Shown here: positions 17,105-25,398 of the stretch, in pieces | Layout of the letters: each line of letters opens with the position of its first letter | Numbering within the stretch: the stretch's first letter is position 1 | Source of the DNA: Burkholderiales bacterium RIFCSPLOWO2_12_FULL_65_40 | GTDB taxonomy: Bacteria > Pseudomonadota > Gammaproteobacteria > Burkholderiales > Burkholderiaceae_C | DNA length: 64,000 nucleotides | Direction: 5' to 3' | NCBI GenBank assembly: GCA_001770955.1 | Contig: MESL01000021.1 | Coordinates: 35,534-99,533, forward strand | Program-made: the position numbers and the translations under genes | The notes under the pieces: model-generated | What the model was told of the DNA's origin: nothing | Seen by the model: the letters and a program-made list of their open reading frames with translations, nothing else | The model's database searches: none

Positions 17105-19177
17105 ATGTACGCATTGTTTGAAGAAGCCGGCAAGTTTCTGGCCGGCCGCATCCTCTCCGAAGCCGAGACGTCGGCCCAGATCGAGCTCGATTCCGGCAAA
17201 CGGGTGAAGGCCAAGGCCGCCCACATCCTGCTCAGGTTCGAAAAACCCGCCCCCGCAGAGCTGATGGCCCAGGCCCAGGCCGTGGCCGCAACGATGGAAC
17301 TCGACCTGGCCTGGGAATTCGCCCCCGAGGATGAGTTCGGCTTTGCCGACCTGGCGCGCGACTATTTCTCCGACAACGCCACGCTGAACCAGCAGGCCGG
17401 TGCGCTGTTCGCGCTCTACGAGGCGCCGCACTACTTCCGCCGCGCCGGCAAGGGCCGCTTCAAGAAGGCCCCGGCCGAGATCCTGCAGCAGGCCCTGGCC
17501 GCCATCGAGAAGAAAAAGGCGGTGATGCAGCAGATCGCCGACTGGGCCGAGCAACTGGGGCGCGGCGAATGCCCTCAGCCCATCCGCGAGCAGCTCTACA
17601 AGATCCTGTTCCGTCCCGACAAGAACGCGCCCGAATACAAGGCCGTGGTCGAAGCCAGCCGCGCCACGCACACCGCTCCGCTTGAACTGCTGCAAAAGGC
17701 CGGCGCCATCGATTCGAGCTACCAATTCCACTGGAAGCGCTTCCTGTTTGACAACTTTCCCAAGGGCACGGCTTTCCCGGCCGTCACCGCGCCGCAGCCG
17801 CCCGAGGATTTGCCCCTGGCCCCCGTGCAGGCCTATTCGATCGACGATTCGCAGACCACCGAGATCGACGACGCGCTCTCCGTGCAGGGCCTGGGCACGG
17901 GCACCGTGGTGCTGGGCATCCACATCGCAGCGCCGGGCCTGGCCATCCAGCCCGGCAGCGCGCTCGACCAACTCGGGCGAAACCGCCTGTCCACCGTCTA
18001 CATGCCGGGCTACAAGATCACCATGCTGCCCGATGCCGTGGTGCAGATCTACACGCTCGACGAAGGCCGCGCCAACCCGGCCGTGTCGCTCTATGTCACG
18101 CTCGACGAGCAGTCCCTGGAGATCACCGCCACCGAGACGCGCCTGGAGCGCGTGCCGGTGTGTGCGAATCTGCGCCACGACCAGCTCGATCACATCGTCA
18201 CAGAGGCCTGGCTGCAGGATCCGACGATTCAACATGAAAACACGCCCCATGCATTGCTGGACAAGCGTGAACAGCTATCCTTTTTGTACCGTCTGGCGCT
18301 CAAGCTCAAAGCCGGGCGCGAGCTGGTGCGCGGCAAGCCCGAAACCTTCAACCGCCCCGACTACACCTTCCGCCTGCACGGCAACGACGGCGCCGAGCCG
18401 CAGGGCACGGAGCAGGTCACCATCGGCACGCGCAAGCGCGGCGCGCCGCTGGACCTGATCGTGGCCGAAGCCGCCATCGTCGCCAACAGCACCTGGGGCA
18501 ACATGCTGGCCGAGCACGGCGTGCCCGGCATCTACCGGAGCCAGGCCAGCCTGGCGCCGGGCGTGAAGGTGCGCATGGGCACCAAGGCGCTGCCGCACGC
18601 CGGCATCGGCGTGAAGAGCTACGCCTGGGCCACCTCGCCGCTGCGCCGCTACACCGACCTGGTGAACCAGTGGCAGATCATCGCCTGCGCGCGCCACGGC
18701 AAGACGGCCGCGCTGGCCGCACCGTTCAAGCCCAAGGACGCCGACCTGTTCTCCATCATCAGCAGCTTCGACGCTGCCTACAGTGCCTACAACGGCTACC
18801 AGGCGGGCATGGAGCGCTTCTGGACGCTCAAGTATGTGGAGCAAAACCACATCACCGAGCTCACGGCCACCGTGTTCAAGGAAGGCCCGGGCGGCAGCTT
18901 CCTGGTGCGCGCGGACGAGCTGCCTCTGGTCTTTCCCGTGCTCGGCGCGCAGAACCTGCCGCGCGGCGCGCGCATCCGCGTGCGGCTGGGTGAGGTCGAT
19001 GAGATCACGCTCGACGTGCACGGCACGCTGATCGAACGCCTGGACGATCCGCAGGACAGCAGCGACGACGGCCCGGTGGAGGACGCCGAGGACGACGAGG
19101 CCGTGGCCGGCCCGATTGCCATTGCCGTCGATGTGAACGAGCCCGAGGCCGGTGGCAGCGATAATTCGACCCCGTGA
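17105..19177 (+). CDS. RNase II/RNB-family exoribonuclease
   Basis: A 690-residue 3'-to-5' exoribonuclease that degrades single-stranded RNA. The RNB catalytic core holds the acidic motif YSIDDSQTTEIDDALSV at about 240-256, where the aspartates bind magnesium, and the downstream GIGVKSYAWATSPLRRYTDLVNQ. The N-terminal ~200 residues differ from E. coli RNase II cold-shock domains, as is common in Betaproteobacteria. The extreme C-terminus is acidic (DDPQDSSDDGPVEDAEDDE). It follows the YqiA-type gene closely; a 259-base repeat-rich gap follows it. Confidence 0.9.
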   Translation: MYALFEEAGKFLAGRILSEAETSAQIELDSGKRVKAKAAHILLRFEKPAPAELMAQAQAVAATMELDLAWEFAPEDEFGFADLARDYFSDNATLNQQAGALFALYEAPHYFRRAGKGRFKKAPAEILQQALAAIEKKKAVMQQIADWAEQLGRGECPQPIREQLYKILFRPDKNAPEYKAVVEASRATHTAPLELLQKAGAIDSSYQFHWKRFLFDNFPKGTAFPAVTAPQPPEDLPLAPVQAYSIDDSQTTEIDDALSVQGLGTGTVVLGIHIAAPGLAIQPGSALDQLGRNRLSTVYMPGYKITMLPDAVVQIYTLDEGRANPAVSLYVTLDEQSLEITATETRLERVPVCANLRHDQLDHIVTEAWLQDPTIQHENTPHALLDKREQLSFLYRLALKLKAGRELVRGKPETFNRPDYTFRLHGNDGAEPQGTEQVTIGTRKRGAPLDLIVAEAAIVANSTWGNMLAEHGVPGIYRSQASLAPGVKVRMGTKALPHAGIGVKSYAWATSPLRRYTDLVNQWQIIACARHGKTAALAAPFKPKDADLFSIISSFDAAYSAYNGYQAGMERFWTLKYVEQNHITELTATVFKEGPGGSFLVRADELPLVFPVLGAQNLPRGARIRVRLGEVDEITLDVHGTLIERLDDPQDSSDDGPVEDAEDDEAVAGPIAIAVDVNEPEAGGSDNSTP

Positions 19178-19263
19178 ACATGGCCCCCACGCTCCTTCCC
19201 TTCGTGTGCTCGCTGCCCCCCGAGGGGGCCGCTTTTCATCTTGGGGCGGCCCTGAAATCAAGT

Positions 19264-19371
19264 CCCCCCTGTGTCGCTGCGCTCCTTCCCCCCGCTCTCG
19301 GAGCGCTACGCGCTGCGGGCAGGGGGACGCCCCCCAGCGCGGCGGGGCGGCCCTTGCGCGGGGGCCGCTGG
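19264..19371 (-). repeat. Family A GC-rich intergenic repeat, copy 2 (inverted)
   Basis: Its features are CCCCCTGTGTCGCTGCGCTC, CTTCCCCCCGCTCTCG and AGCGCGGCGGGGCGGCCCTT; it is the reverse complement of the copy at 5174-5279. The gap 19178-19436 that holds it also has a GCCCCC-CGA-GGGGGC hairpin at 19215-19229. I see no gene there. Confidence 0.85.
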
Positions 19372-19436
19372 TCTGGGCCGCGCCCGTTTCAAGCAATGCA
19401 AACGGCGCGTAGCACATAGCGCGTTGAATACTTGCA

Positions 19437-20291
19437 ATGAAAAACCTTTTCACCCGCTTCAGCACACTGCAGCTCACGCTGGGCGTGTCGGTGGCCGTGC
19501 ATGCGGCCATCCTGTCGGTGCGCTTCATCGACCCTGAGGGCTTCAACCGCGTGTTCCAGGACACGCCGCTCGAAGTCATCCTGGTCAATGCCAAGTCGTC
19601 CGAGAAGCCGGAGAAGGCCCAGGCCATCGCCCAGTTTTCGCTGGCTGGCGGCGGCGACGCCGAGAAAGGCCGCGCCACCAGCCCGCTGCCCTATTCGGCC
19701 CTGACGAGCGTGGGCGACGACTTCGAGGAAGCGCAGCGCAAGATGGATGCACTGCAGGAGCAGCAAACCCAGCTGCTCGCGCAACTGCGCAAGGAGATCG
19801 CCTCCCTGCCCGCACCCGATCCGCGCAAGCCCAGCAAAAACGCGGAACAGGCGGCGCAGGAAGAACGCCGCCGCCAGCTCGTGAAAATACTGGCCGAGAT
19901 CGAAAAGCGGATCAATGAGGAAAACGCTCGCCCGAAGAAGCGCTACATCAGCCCCGCCACGCGCGAGGAGGTGTACGCCGTCTACTACGACGCCATGCGC
20001 CGCAAGGTCGAGGACAAGGGCACGGTCAACTTCCCCGAATACAGCGGCCGCAAGCTCTATGGCGAGCTGACCATGATCGTGACCGTGAACCACGATGGCC
20101 GCGTCGTCGCCACCGAGATCGTGCAGGGCTCGGGCAACCACCGGCTCGACCGCCATGCCGAGGCCGTCGCCCTCGCCGCCGGGCCGTTCGGCCCGTTCAA
20201 TGCGGAAATGCGCAAGAAGGCCGACCAGATCGCCGTCGTCTCGCGCTTCAAGTTCACGCGCGACCAGACCCTCGAAACCAGCGTGAGGTAG
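19437..20291 (+). CDS. TonB-family energy transducer-like protein
   Basis: A 284-residue protein with an N-terminal inner-membrane anchor at about 12-30 (LTLGVSVAVHAAILSV). A long charged helical or coiled-coil stretch follows at about 100-165 (EEAQRKMDALQEQQTQLLAQ, then EERRRQLVKILAEIEKRINEE). The C-terminal domain of about 90 residues has the TonB pattern (LYGELTMIVTVNHDGRVVATEIVQGSG). It probably spans the periplasm like TonB/TolA. There are no exbB/exbD genes nearby, so it could act with another motor or in envelope stabilisation. It directly precedes aroE with an 84-base gap. Confidence 0.8.
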   Translation: MKNLFTRFSTLQLTLGVSVAVHAAILSVRFIDPEGFNRVFQDTPLEVILVNAKSSEKPEKAQAIAQFSLAGGGDAEKGRATSPLPYSALTSVGDDFEEAQRKMDALQEQQTQLLAQLRKEIASLPAPDPRKPSKNAEQAAQEERRRQLVKILAEIEKRINEENARPKKRYISPATREEVYAVYYDAMRRKVEDKGTVNFPEYSGRKLYGELTMIVTVNHDGRVVATEIVQGSGNHRLDRHAEAVALAAGPFGPFNAEMRKKADQIAVVSRFKFTRDQTLETSVR

Positions 20292-20375
20292 CCGTTCTCC
20301 CTGGGCCGCCTGCGGCACCTCGGGGAACCGCCTGGAACGCGCCCGTCGCTACGCACGCTCCCAGAATCAACGTCC

Positions 20376-21233
20376 ATGACCCTTTCTTCCGCCACATCCC
20401 CCGCCCTGTACTGCGTGATGGGCAACCCCGTAGAGCACAGCCGCTCCCCGTGGATCCACGCGCGCTTCGCCGAACTCACCGGCCAGGGGCTGGTGTACGA
20501 GCGCCGCCTGGTGCCGCTCGACGGCTTTGCCCAGGCGCTGCGCGACTTCGCCGCAGCAGGTGGTCGTGGCTGCAACATCACCGTGCCCTTCAAGCTGGAA
20601 GCCGCGCAGGCCGCCACGGTGCGCAGCGAGCGCGTGCAGCTGGCCGGCGCGGCCAACACCCTGAGCTTCATTGACGGTGCCATCCACGCCGACAACACCG
20701 ACGGCCTGGGACTGGTGGCCGACATCGAACAGGGTGCCGGTTTCGCCTTGGCGGAGCGCGACGTGCTGCTGGTGGGCGCGGGCGGCGCCGCCGCCGGGGC
20801 CCTGGGGCCACTGCTTGCGGCCGGGCCGCGCCGCGTGGTGGTGGCCAACCGCACGGTGGAGCGCGCGCAGGCGCTGGTGCAATCGCACGCCCCCCTTGCA
20901 GCGCTACAAAAAACAGAGCTATCAGCGCAATCACCTCAAGCGCTGGAGCACGATTTTGATCTCATCATCAACGCCACCGCGAGCAGCCTGGCCGGCGCCG
21001 AGGTGCCCGTGCCCGCCCGTGTGCTGCGCCCTGGCAGCCTGGCCTACGACATGATGTATGGCCCCGCCGCCGAAAGCTTCCTCGGCTGGGCGCGCCAGCA
21101 TGGCGCGACGCCGCGCGACGGCCTGGGCATGCTGGTGGAGCAGGCGGCCGAAGCCTTCCGCATCTGGCGCGGCGTACGCCCGCCCGGCCCACAGGTGCTG
21201 GCCGAGTTGCGCGCGCTGATGGCCGCACACTGA
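20376..21233 (+). CDS. aroE: Shikimate dehydrogenase
   Basis: AroE reduces 3-dehydroshikimate to shikimate with NADPH. The 285-residue protein shows the substrate motif GNPVEHSRSPWIH, the catalytic lysine in NITVPFK, NTDGLG, the NADP-binding loop GAGGAAAGALGPL and the ANRT motif. Oddly, bases 20904-20960 (residues ~177-195, LQKTELSAQSPQALEHDFD) have the sequence of the family B intergenic repeat, which reads through in frame between conserved parts of the fold. It is followed after 22 bases by mtgA. Confidence 0.95.
   Translation: MTLSSATSPALYCVMGNPVEHSRSPWIHARFAELTGQGLVYERRLVPLDGFAQALRDFAAAGGRGCNITVPFKLEAAQAATVRSERVQLAGAANTLSFIDGAIHADNTDGLGLVADIEQGAGFALAERDVLLVGAGGAAAGALGPLLAAGPRRVVVANRTVERAQALVQSHAPLAALQKTELSAQSPQALEHDFDLIINATASSLAGAEVPVPARVLRPGSLAYDMMYGPAAESFLGWARQHGATPRDGLGMLVEQAAEAFRIWRGVRPPGPQVLAELRALMAAH
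20904..20960 (-). repeat. Family B repeat, copy 3, in frame inside aroE
   Basis: The DNA reads AGCTATCAGCGC, then TCAAGCGCTGGAG and CACGATTTTGAT, matching the family B layout including A/T-rich ends, yet it lies in the middle of the aroE reading frame and contains no stop in that frame. Confidence 0.75.
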
Positions 21234-21255
21234 CACCCCACGCACGCCCCGTCCC

Positions 21256-21990
21256 ATGAAAGCCCTGCTACGCTGGATCGGCCTCGTCGCGTTCGCGGCG
21301 CTCGCCCTGGAGCTGTTCTTCGTGCTGCGCATCGCCGCCATGGCGGTGCTCAACCCCGAATCCACCACCTTCCAGCGCTCCGAAGCCTGGGCGCAGCTCG
21401 CCAGCGACGGCCCGTTGCGCTGGCGCCAGCAGTGGGTGCCCTACGCACAGATCAGCGGCCACCTCAAGCGCGCCGTGATCGCCTCGGAGGACGACGGCTT
21501 CGTCAACCACGAGGGCGTGGACTGGAATGCGATCGAAAAAGCCTGGGAACGCAACGCCAAGGCCGAGGCACTGATCGCCAAGGCCCAGGCCCGCGCACCC
21601 GACAAGCCGGTGCGCGCACCAAAAATTCGCGGCGGCTCTACCATCACCCAGCAGCTCGCCAAAAACCTGTTGCTCTCGGGCGAGCGCACCCTTGTGCGCA
21701 AGGGGCAGGAGTTTGTGCTCACGCTCGCTCTGGAGCAATTCCTGAGCAAGGAACGCATCCTGGAGATCTACCTCAACAACGTGGAATGGGGCAACGGCGT
21801 TTTCGGCGCCGAGGCCGCAGCGCAGCACTACTATCGCAAGAGCGCCGCTCAGCTGGCCCCGCACGAGGCCGCGCGCCTGGCCGTCATGCTGCCTGCGCCC
21901 AAGCGCTTCGAAAAAATGCCCAACTCGGCCTACTTGTCGGGGCGCACGCGCACGATTCTGGGGCGCATGGGCGGGGCGGAACTGCCCTGA
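21256..21990 (+). CDS. mtgA: Monofunctional biosynthetic peptidoglycan transglycosylase
   Basis: MtgA polymerises lipid II into glycan strands at the inner membrane (GT51 family). The 244-residue protein has one N-terminal membrane helix at about 8-30. It carries the GT51 motifs ASEDDGFVNHEGVDW (catalytic Glu), GGSTITQQLAKNLLLS, RKGQEFVLTLALEQFLSKERILEIYLN and GVFGAEAAAQHYY. It starts 22 bases after aroE and lies close to the phosphatase gene, so aroE-mtgA probably form one transcript. Confidence 0.95.
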   Translation: MKALLRWIGLVAFAALALELFFVLRIAAMAVLNPESTTFQRSEAWAQLASDGPLRWRQQWVPYAQISGHLKRAVIASEDDGFVNHEGVDWNAIEKAWERNAKAEALIAKAQARAPDKPVRAPKIRGGSTITQQLAKNLLLSGERTLVRKGQEFVLTLALEQFLSKERILEIYLNNVEWGNGVFGAEAAAQHYYRKSAAQLAPHEAARLAVMLPAPKRFEKMPNSAYLSGRTRTILGRMGGAELP

Positions 21991-22037
21991 ACCTGCGGCG
22001 CACCGCCATGCCCCACCCGAAGCCCAACACACCGCCC

Positions 22038-22511
22038 ATGCGCATCCTCATGGTCTGCATGGGCAACATCTGCCGCAGCCCCACCGCCCACGGCGTGCTC
22101 GAAAAAATGGTGGCCGATGCGGGTCTGGCGCAGCACATCACGGTCGATTCGGCCGGCACCCACGGCTACCACGTGGGCGAGCCGCCCGACGGGCGCGCCC
22201 AGCAGCACGCCGCGCGGCGCGGTTACGACCTCTCGGCCCAGCGGGCGCGCCGCCTTGTGGCCCGCGATTTCGAGGAATTCGACCTGGTGCTGGTCATGGA
22301 CGCCGCCAACGAAGCCCACGCCCGCCCCCTGTGCCCACCCGGGCAGCACCACCGCCTGCGCCGTCTCACCGACTTCTGCAGCGCCACCGGCGCCCGCGAG
22401 GTGCCCGACCCGTACTATGGCGGCGCAGCAGGCTTCGAGCAGGTGCTGGACATCGTGGAGGACGCCTGCCGGGGTCTGCTCGCCACACTCGCACCCCCTG
22501 CCGGGCACTGA
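22038..22511 (+). CDS. Low-molecular-weight protein tyrosine phosphatase
   Basis: A 157-residue acid phosphatase of the LMW-PTP family. The active site CMGNICRSP gives the C-X5-R loop with nucleophile C7 and R13, and the general acid lies in VPDPYYGG. The ATG at 22038 gives the usual compact start (MRILMVCMGN); an ATG 30 bases upstream (22008) is possible. Neither has a good ribosome-binding site. No exopolysaccharide genes or tyrosine kinase are adjacent, so the substrate is not evident. It follows mtgA by 47 bases. Confidence 0.9.
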   Translation: MRILMVCMGNICRSPTAHGVLEKMVADAGLAQHITVDSAGTHGYHVGEPPDGRAQQHAARRGYDLSAQRARRLVARDFEEFDLVLVMDAANEAHARPLCPPGQHHRLRRLTDFCSATGAREVPDPYYGGAAGFEQVLDIVEDACRGLLATLAPPAGH

Positions 22512-22557
22512 GGCAGAAAGTCCGGAACACCGGCCCGTAGCGCCCTATCATCCCCCC

Positions 22558-23298
22558 ATGCTTGCCAAGTTGATGGGATTTTTCCTGCTGGGCCTGGTGC
22601 GCGTGCTCACCGGCTCGCAGGCGCGCTGGTACGGCTGCCCTCCCAAGGCGGAGCAGCGCATTTATTTCGCCAACCACCAGAGCCATGCCGACCTGGTGAT
22701 GATCTGGGCCGCGCTGCCCGAGGAGCTGCGCAGCATCACCCGGCCCATTGCCGCGCGCGACTACTGGACGAAGACGCCTTTCCGGCAGTGGATCACCACC
22801 GCCGTGTTCAACGCCATCTACGTGGAGCGCCAGGCGACGCCTCCAGCAGCCCCGGGCGACGCCCCCGCCAGTGCGGCTGCGGAATCTTCCGGCGCCCCGC
22901 CCGGCGGCCCGGAACCGGCCACAGCGCCCCCCATCCCGCCCAGCCCCGAGGCCCTGCGCGCCGCGCTGCCCGAGGGCGACCCGCTGGCGCCGCTGGTGCG
23001 TGCGCTCGAAAGTGGGGACTCGATCATCCTCTTCCCCGAGGGCACGCGCGGCCATGGCGACGACCCGCAGCCCTTCAAGTCGGGTCTGTTCCGGCTGGCA
23101 CAGATGTTTCCGCAGGTGGTGCTGGTGCCCGCTTGGATCAACAACGTGCAGCGCGTCATCCCCAAGGGCGAGGTGGTGCCCGTGCCCATCCTGTGCTCTG
23201 TGACGTTTGGCGCGCCCATCGAACTGGCGCCGGGCGAAGAGCGCCGCCCCTTCCTGGACCGCGCGCGGCGCGCCGTCATGGCACTGCGGGAGGTGTGA
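22558..23298 (+). CDS. PlsC-family lysophospholipid acyltransferase with Pro/Ala-rich insertion
   Basis: Transfers an acyl chain to lysophosphatidate or a related acceptor at the inner membrane. The 246-residue protein has the catalytic H-X4-D motif NHQSHAD (H40, D45) and the acceptor-binding FPEGTRG motif. Between them about 45 residues (~96-140) are Pro/Ala-rich low complexity, unusual in this compact family. The longer open frame upstream overlaps the phosphatase gene and is not coding. The stop codon is immediately followed by the ATG of the CdsA-like gene, implying translational coupling. Confidence 0.87.
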   Translation: MLAKLMGFFLLGLVRVLTGSQARWYGCPPKAEQRIYFANHQSHADLVMIWAALPEELRSITRPIAARDYWTKTPFRQWITTAVFNAIYVERQATPPAAPGDAPASAAAESSGAPPGGPEPATAPPIPPSPEALRAALPEGDPLAPLVRALESGDSIILFPEGTRGHGDDPQPFKSGLFRLAQMFPQVVLVPAWINNVQRVIPKGEVVPVPILCSVTFGAPIELAPGEERRPFLDRARRAVMALREV

Positions 23299-24297
23299 AT
23301 GAATACCTTCCTGCGCAGCCTCACCACCACGCAGCAGATCGGGGCGCTGTTCCTCGTCGTGTTCGGCGTGCTGTCACTGGTGACGCTCTGGGCCTTCCTG
23401 CGCAACCTGCGCGAGGTGCCCGATGGCGACGCGGACGCCGCCGCCACGCGCAAGGCCGCCGCGCGGCGCTTTCGCGGCCTGTTGCAGACTTCCTGGGCCA
23501 TGGCCACGGTGTTCTGGGTGGGCTGGGCGCTGGGCGACACGGCGGCCACGGTGCTGTTTGCTCTGGTGGCCTTCTTTGCGCTGCGCGAATTCATCACGCT
23601 CTCGCCCACACGGCGCGGCGACCACCGCAGTCTGGTGCTGGCCTTCTTCGTGGTGCTACCGCTGCAGTTCGTGCTGGTGGGCACGCGGCATTTCGACCTG
23701 TTCACAGTGTTCATCCCGGTCTATGTGTTCCTGGCGCTGCCCGTGGTGAGCGCACTGGCCAACGACCCGCAGCGCTTCCTGGAGCGCAGCGCCAAGCTGC
23801 AATGGGGCATCATGGTCTGCGTGTACGGCATGAGCCATGTGCCGGCGCTGCTGCTGCTCGATTTTCCCGGGCAGGAGCCAGGCCGGGGCGCCTTTCTGGT
23901 GTTCTACCTGGTGCTCGTGGTGCAGACCTGCATGGTGGTGCAACACCTGCTGGGGCGGCGCTTCCCACACCTGCCGGTGGCTCCGCAGGTGAGCCAGAGC
24001 TTCCAGTGGGCGAGCTGGCTGGCCGGCGTGGCCGTGGGCGGACTGGTGGGCGGGGTGCTGTCGTTCATCACGCCCTTCAAGCCCGGGCAGGCGCTGGGCA
24101 TGGCCCTGCTGGCCTGCGTGGCCGGGAGTCTGGGGCACTTGGTGATGAAGGCGCTCAAGCGCGACCGGGGCATCACCAGCTGGGGCATGCAGGGCCAGTC
24201 GGTTACCGGCGCGGGCGGCCTGCTCGACCGTGTGGACGCTCTGTGCTTCGCCGCGCCGGTGTTCTTCCATTCGGTGCGCTGGTATTTCGGTTTATGA
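23299..24297 (+). CDS. CdsA-like phosphatidate cytidylyltransferase
   Basis: A 332-residue inner-membrane protein with about eight helices. Its C-terminal segment GAGGLLDRVDALCFAAPVFF matches the CDP-diacylglycerol synthase signature (G-x-LLDR-x-D). It would make CDP-diacylglycerol from phosphatidate and CTP. With the PlsC-like gene directly upstream (zero intergenic bases) it forms a phospholipid-precursor pair, making successive steps plausible. It is probably a paralogue of the main cdsA gene, which usually lies near dxr and uppS. Confidence 0.87.
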   Translation: MNTFLRSLTTTQQIGALFLVVFGVLSLVTLWAFLRNLREVPDGDADAAATRKAAARRFRGLLQTSWAMATVFWVGWALGDTAATVLFALVAFFALREFITLSPTRRGDHRSLVLAFFVVLPLQFVLVGTRHFDLFTVFIPVYVFLALPVVSALANDPQRFLERSAKLQWGIMVCVYGMSHVPALLLLDFPGQEPGRGAFLVFYLVLVVQTCMVVQHLLGRRFPHLPVAPQVSQSFQWASWLAGVAVGGLVGGVLSFITPFKPGQALGMALLACVAGSLGHLVMKALKRDRGITSWGMQGQSVTGAGGLLDRVDALCFAAPVFFHSVRWYFGL

Positions 24298-24298
24298 G

Positions 24299-24352
24299 CC
24301 AAAATGGCCTCCAGCGCTTATCTGACAAGCGCAAAAAGCTACTAAATCAATA
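24299..24352 (+). repeat. Family B repeat, copy 4 (just before ruvC)
   Basis: It reads GGCCTCCAGCGCTTATCTGA, then CAAGCGC and AAAGCTACTAAAT. It fills the whole gap between the CdsA-like gene and ruvC. Confidence 0.88.
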
Positions 24353-24356
24353 GCAC

Positions 24357-24905
24357 ATGAGAATCCTTGGCATCGATCCCGGCTTGCAGACCACCGGCTT
24401 TGGCGTGCTCGACGTGGAAGGCCACCAACTGCGCTATGTGGCCAGCGGCACCATCCGCACCCACAAGATGGCGCTGGGCGACCTGCCCGGTCGCCTGAAG
24501 GTGCTGTTCGACGGCATTGGCGAGGTGGCGGCGCGCTACGAGCCCGATGTGGCCACGGTGGAGATCGTCTTCGTCAACGTCAACCCGCAGTCCACGCTGC
24601 TGCTGGGCCAGGCGCGCGGCGCCTGCATCACGGCGCTGGTGGCGCGCGACCTGCCCGTGGCCGAATACACCGCGTTGCAGATGAAAAAGGCGGTGGTCGG
24701 CCATGGCCGCGCTGCCAAGAGCCAGGTGCAGGAGATGGTGCGCCGCCTGCTCAGCCTGCCCGGCCTGCCCGGCCAGGACGCCGCCGACGCGCTGGGCCTG
24801 GCCATCACGCACGCACACGCCGGCGCAGCCATGGCGCGCCTGGGTGAGGTCACTACCTTGCAACGGCGCCAGCATGCGATGTACAAGGGCGGGCGGAGTT
24901 ACTAA
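24357..24905 (+). CDS. ruvC: Crossover junction endodeoxyribonuclease RuvC
   Basis: RuvC resolves Holliday junctions in recombination repair, working with RuvAB. The 182-residue protein starts [17 protein letters not shown] with catalytic D7, has the acidic residue in VEIVFVN, and ends with the D-A-A-D-A-L-G-L-A motif holding the last catalytic aspartates. A family B repeat occupies the upstream gap and leaves only 4 bases before the ATG, so no ribosome-binding site is visible and the promoter must lie further up or in the repeat. RuvA and RuvB are not in the window. Confidence 0.97.
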   Translation: MRILGIDPGLQTTGFGVLDVEGHQLRYVASGTIRTHKMALGDLPGRLKVLFDGIGEVAARYEPDVATVEIVFVNVNPQSTLLLGQARGACITALVARDLPVAEYTALQMKKAVVGHGRAAKSQVQEMVRRLLSLPGLPGQDAADALGLAITHAHAGAAMARLGEVTTLQRRQHAMYKGGRSY

Positions 24906-24937
24906 CCGCATCCACCGCCCACCACCCCACTCGCACC

Positions 24938-25396
24938 ATGGCCGCCCCCACCTTCGCGCTCTTCAAGTACCCGCACGGCGGGCGCCCGCTGACCAGCCCG
25001 GCGCGCCGCCGCTTCACCTATGCCAGTGCCACCATGGCGCTGCTGGCCACGGTGCTGGCGTTTCCAGCGGGCGCGCTGCTGTGGGTGCTGCCGCTGCTGG
25101 CGCGCTTGACTGCGGGCCGCTACCTGCAACTCGGACCGCGCTACCTGCTGTGCGGCGACAGCATCGTCTACTACGGTAACGTGCGGCGCTTGGTGCTCTC
25201 ACGCTCGAGCGGCACGCTGGAACTCTTTGGCGCCGATGGCCCGGTGCTGCGGCTTGAGCGCGACAAGTTCCCGACCAACGCACGCAAGCCTGACAAGATC
25301 ACCAGGAACAAGGCCACCAAGTTCGAGAAGGTGTCGGCCCGCATCATCGAACGGGTGCTCCAAGCGGCGCCCGGAACGCCGCTGGAGGACGTCTGA
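24938..25396 (+). CDS. Small membrane protein of unknown function, first gene of the radical SAM cassette
   Basis: A 152-residue protein with two closely spaced hydrophobic helices at about 28-63 (ATMALLATVLAFPAGALLWV and onward) in a hairpin. A soluble C-terminal part of about 85 residues has alternating strands (RYLLCGDSIVYYGNVRRLVL, SGTLELFGADGPVLRLE) that recall bacterial PH-like domains, though I cannot prove this. It ends 2 bases before the radical SAM gene, so the two are almost certainly co-expressed. No signal peptide is seen. It could anchor the enzyme or its product at the membrane; that is inference. Confidence 0.75.
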   Translation: MAAPTFALFKYPHGGRPLTSPARRRFTYASATMALLATVLAFPAGALLWVLPLLARLTAGRYLQLGPRYLLCGDSIVYYGNVRRLVLSRSSGTLELFGADGPVLRLERDKFPTNARKPDKITRNKATKFEKVSARIIERVLQAAPGTPLEDV

Positions 25397-25398
25397 GC

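Noticed and set aside
18250-18292. Family B-like sequence inside the RNase II-type gene (TTGCTGGACAAGCG, ACAGCTATC)
   Set aside because: Only part of the repeat matches and the encoded LDKREQLSFLYRLAL looks like genuine RNB protein sequence, so chance resemblance is the simpler explanation.
19197-19436. Small open frames in the gap between the RNase II-type gene and the TonB-like gene
   Set aside because: They lie in family A repeat DNA and have no ribosome-binding sites or recognisable protein features.
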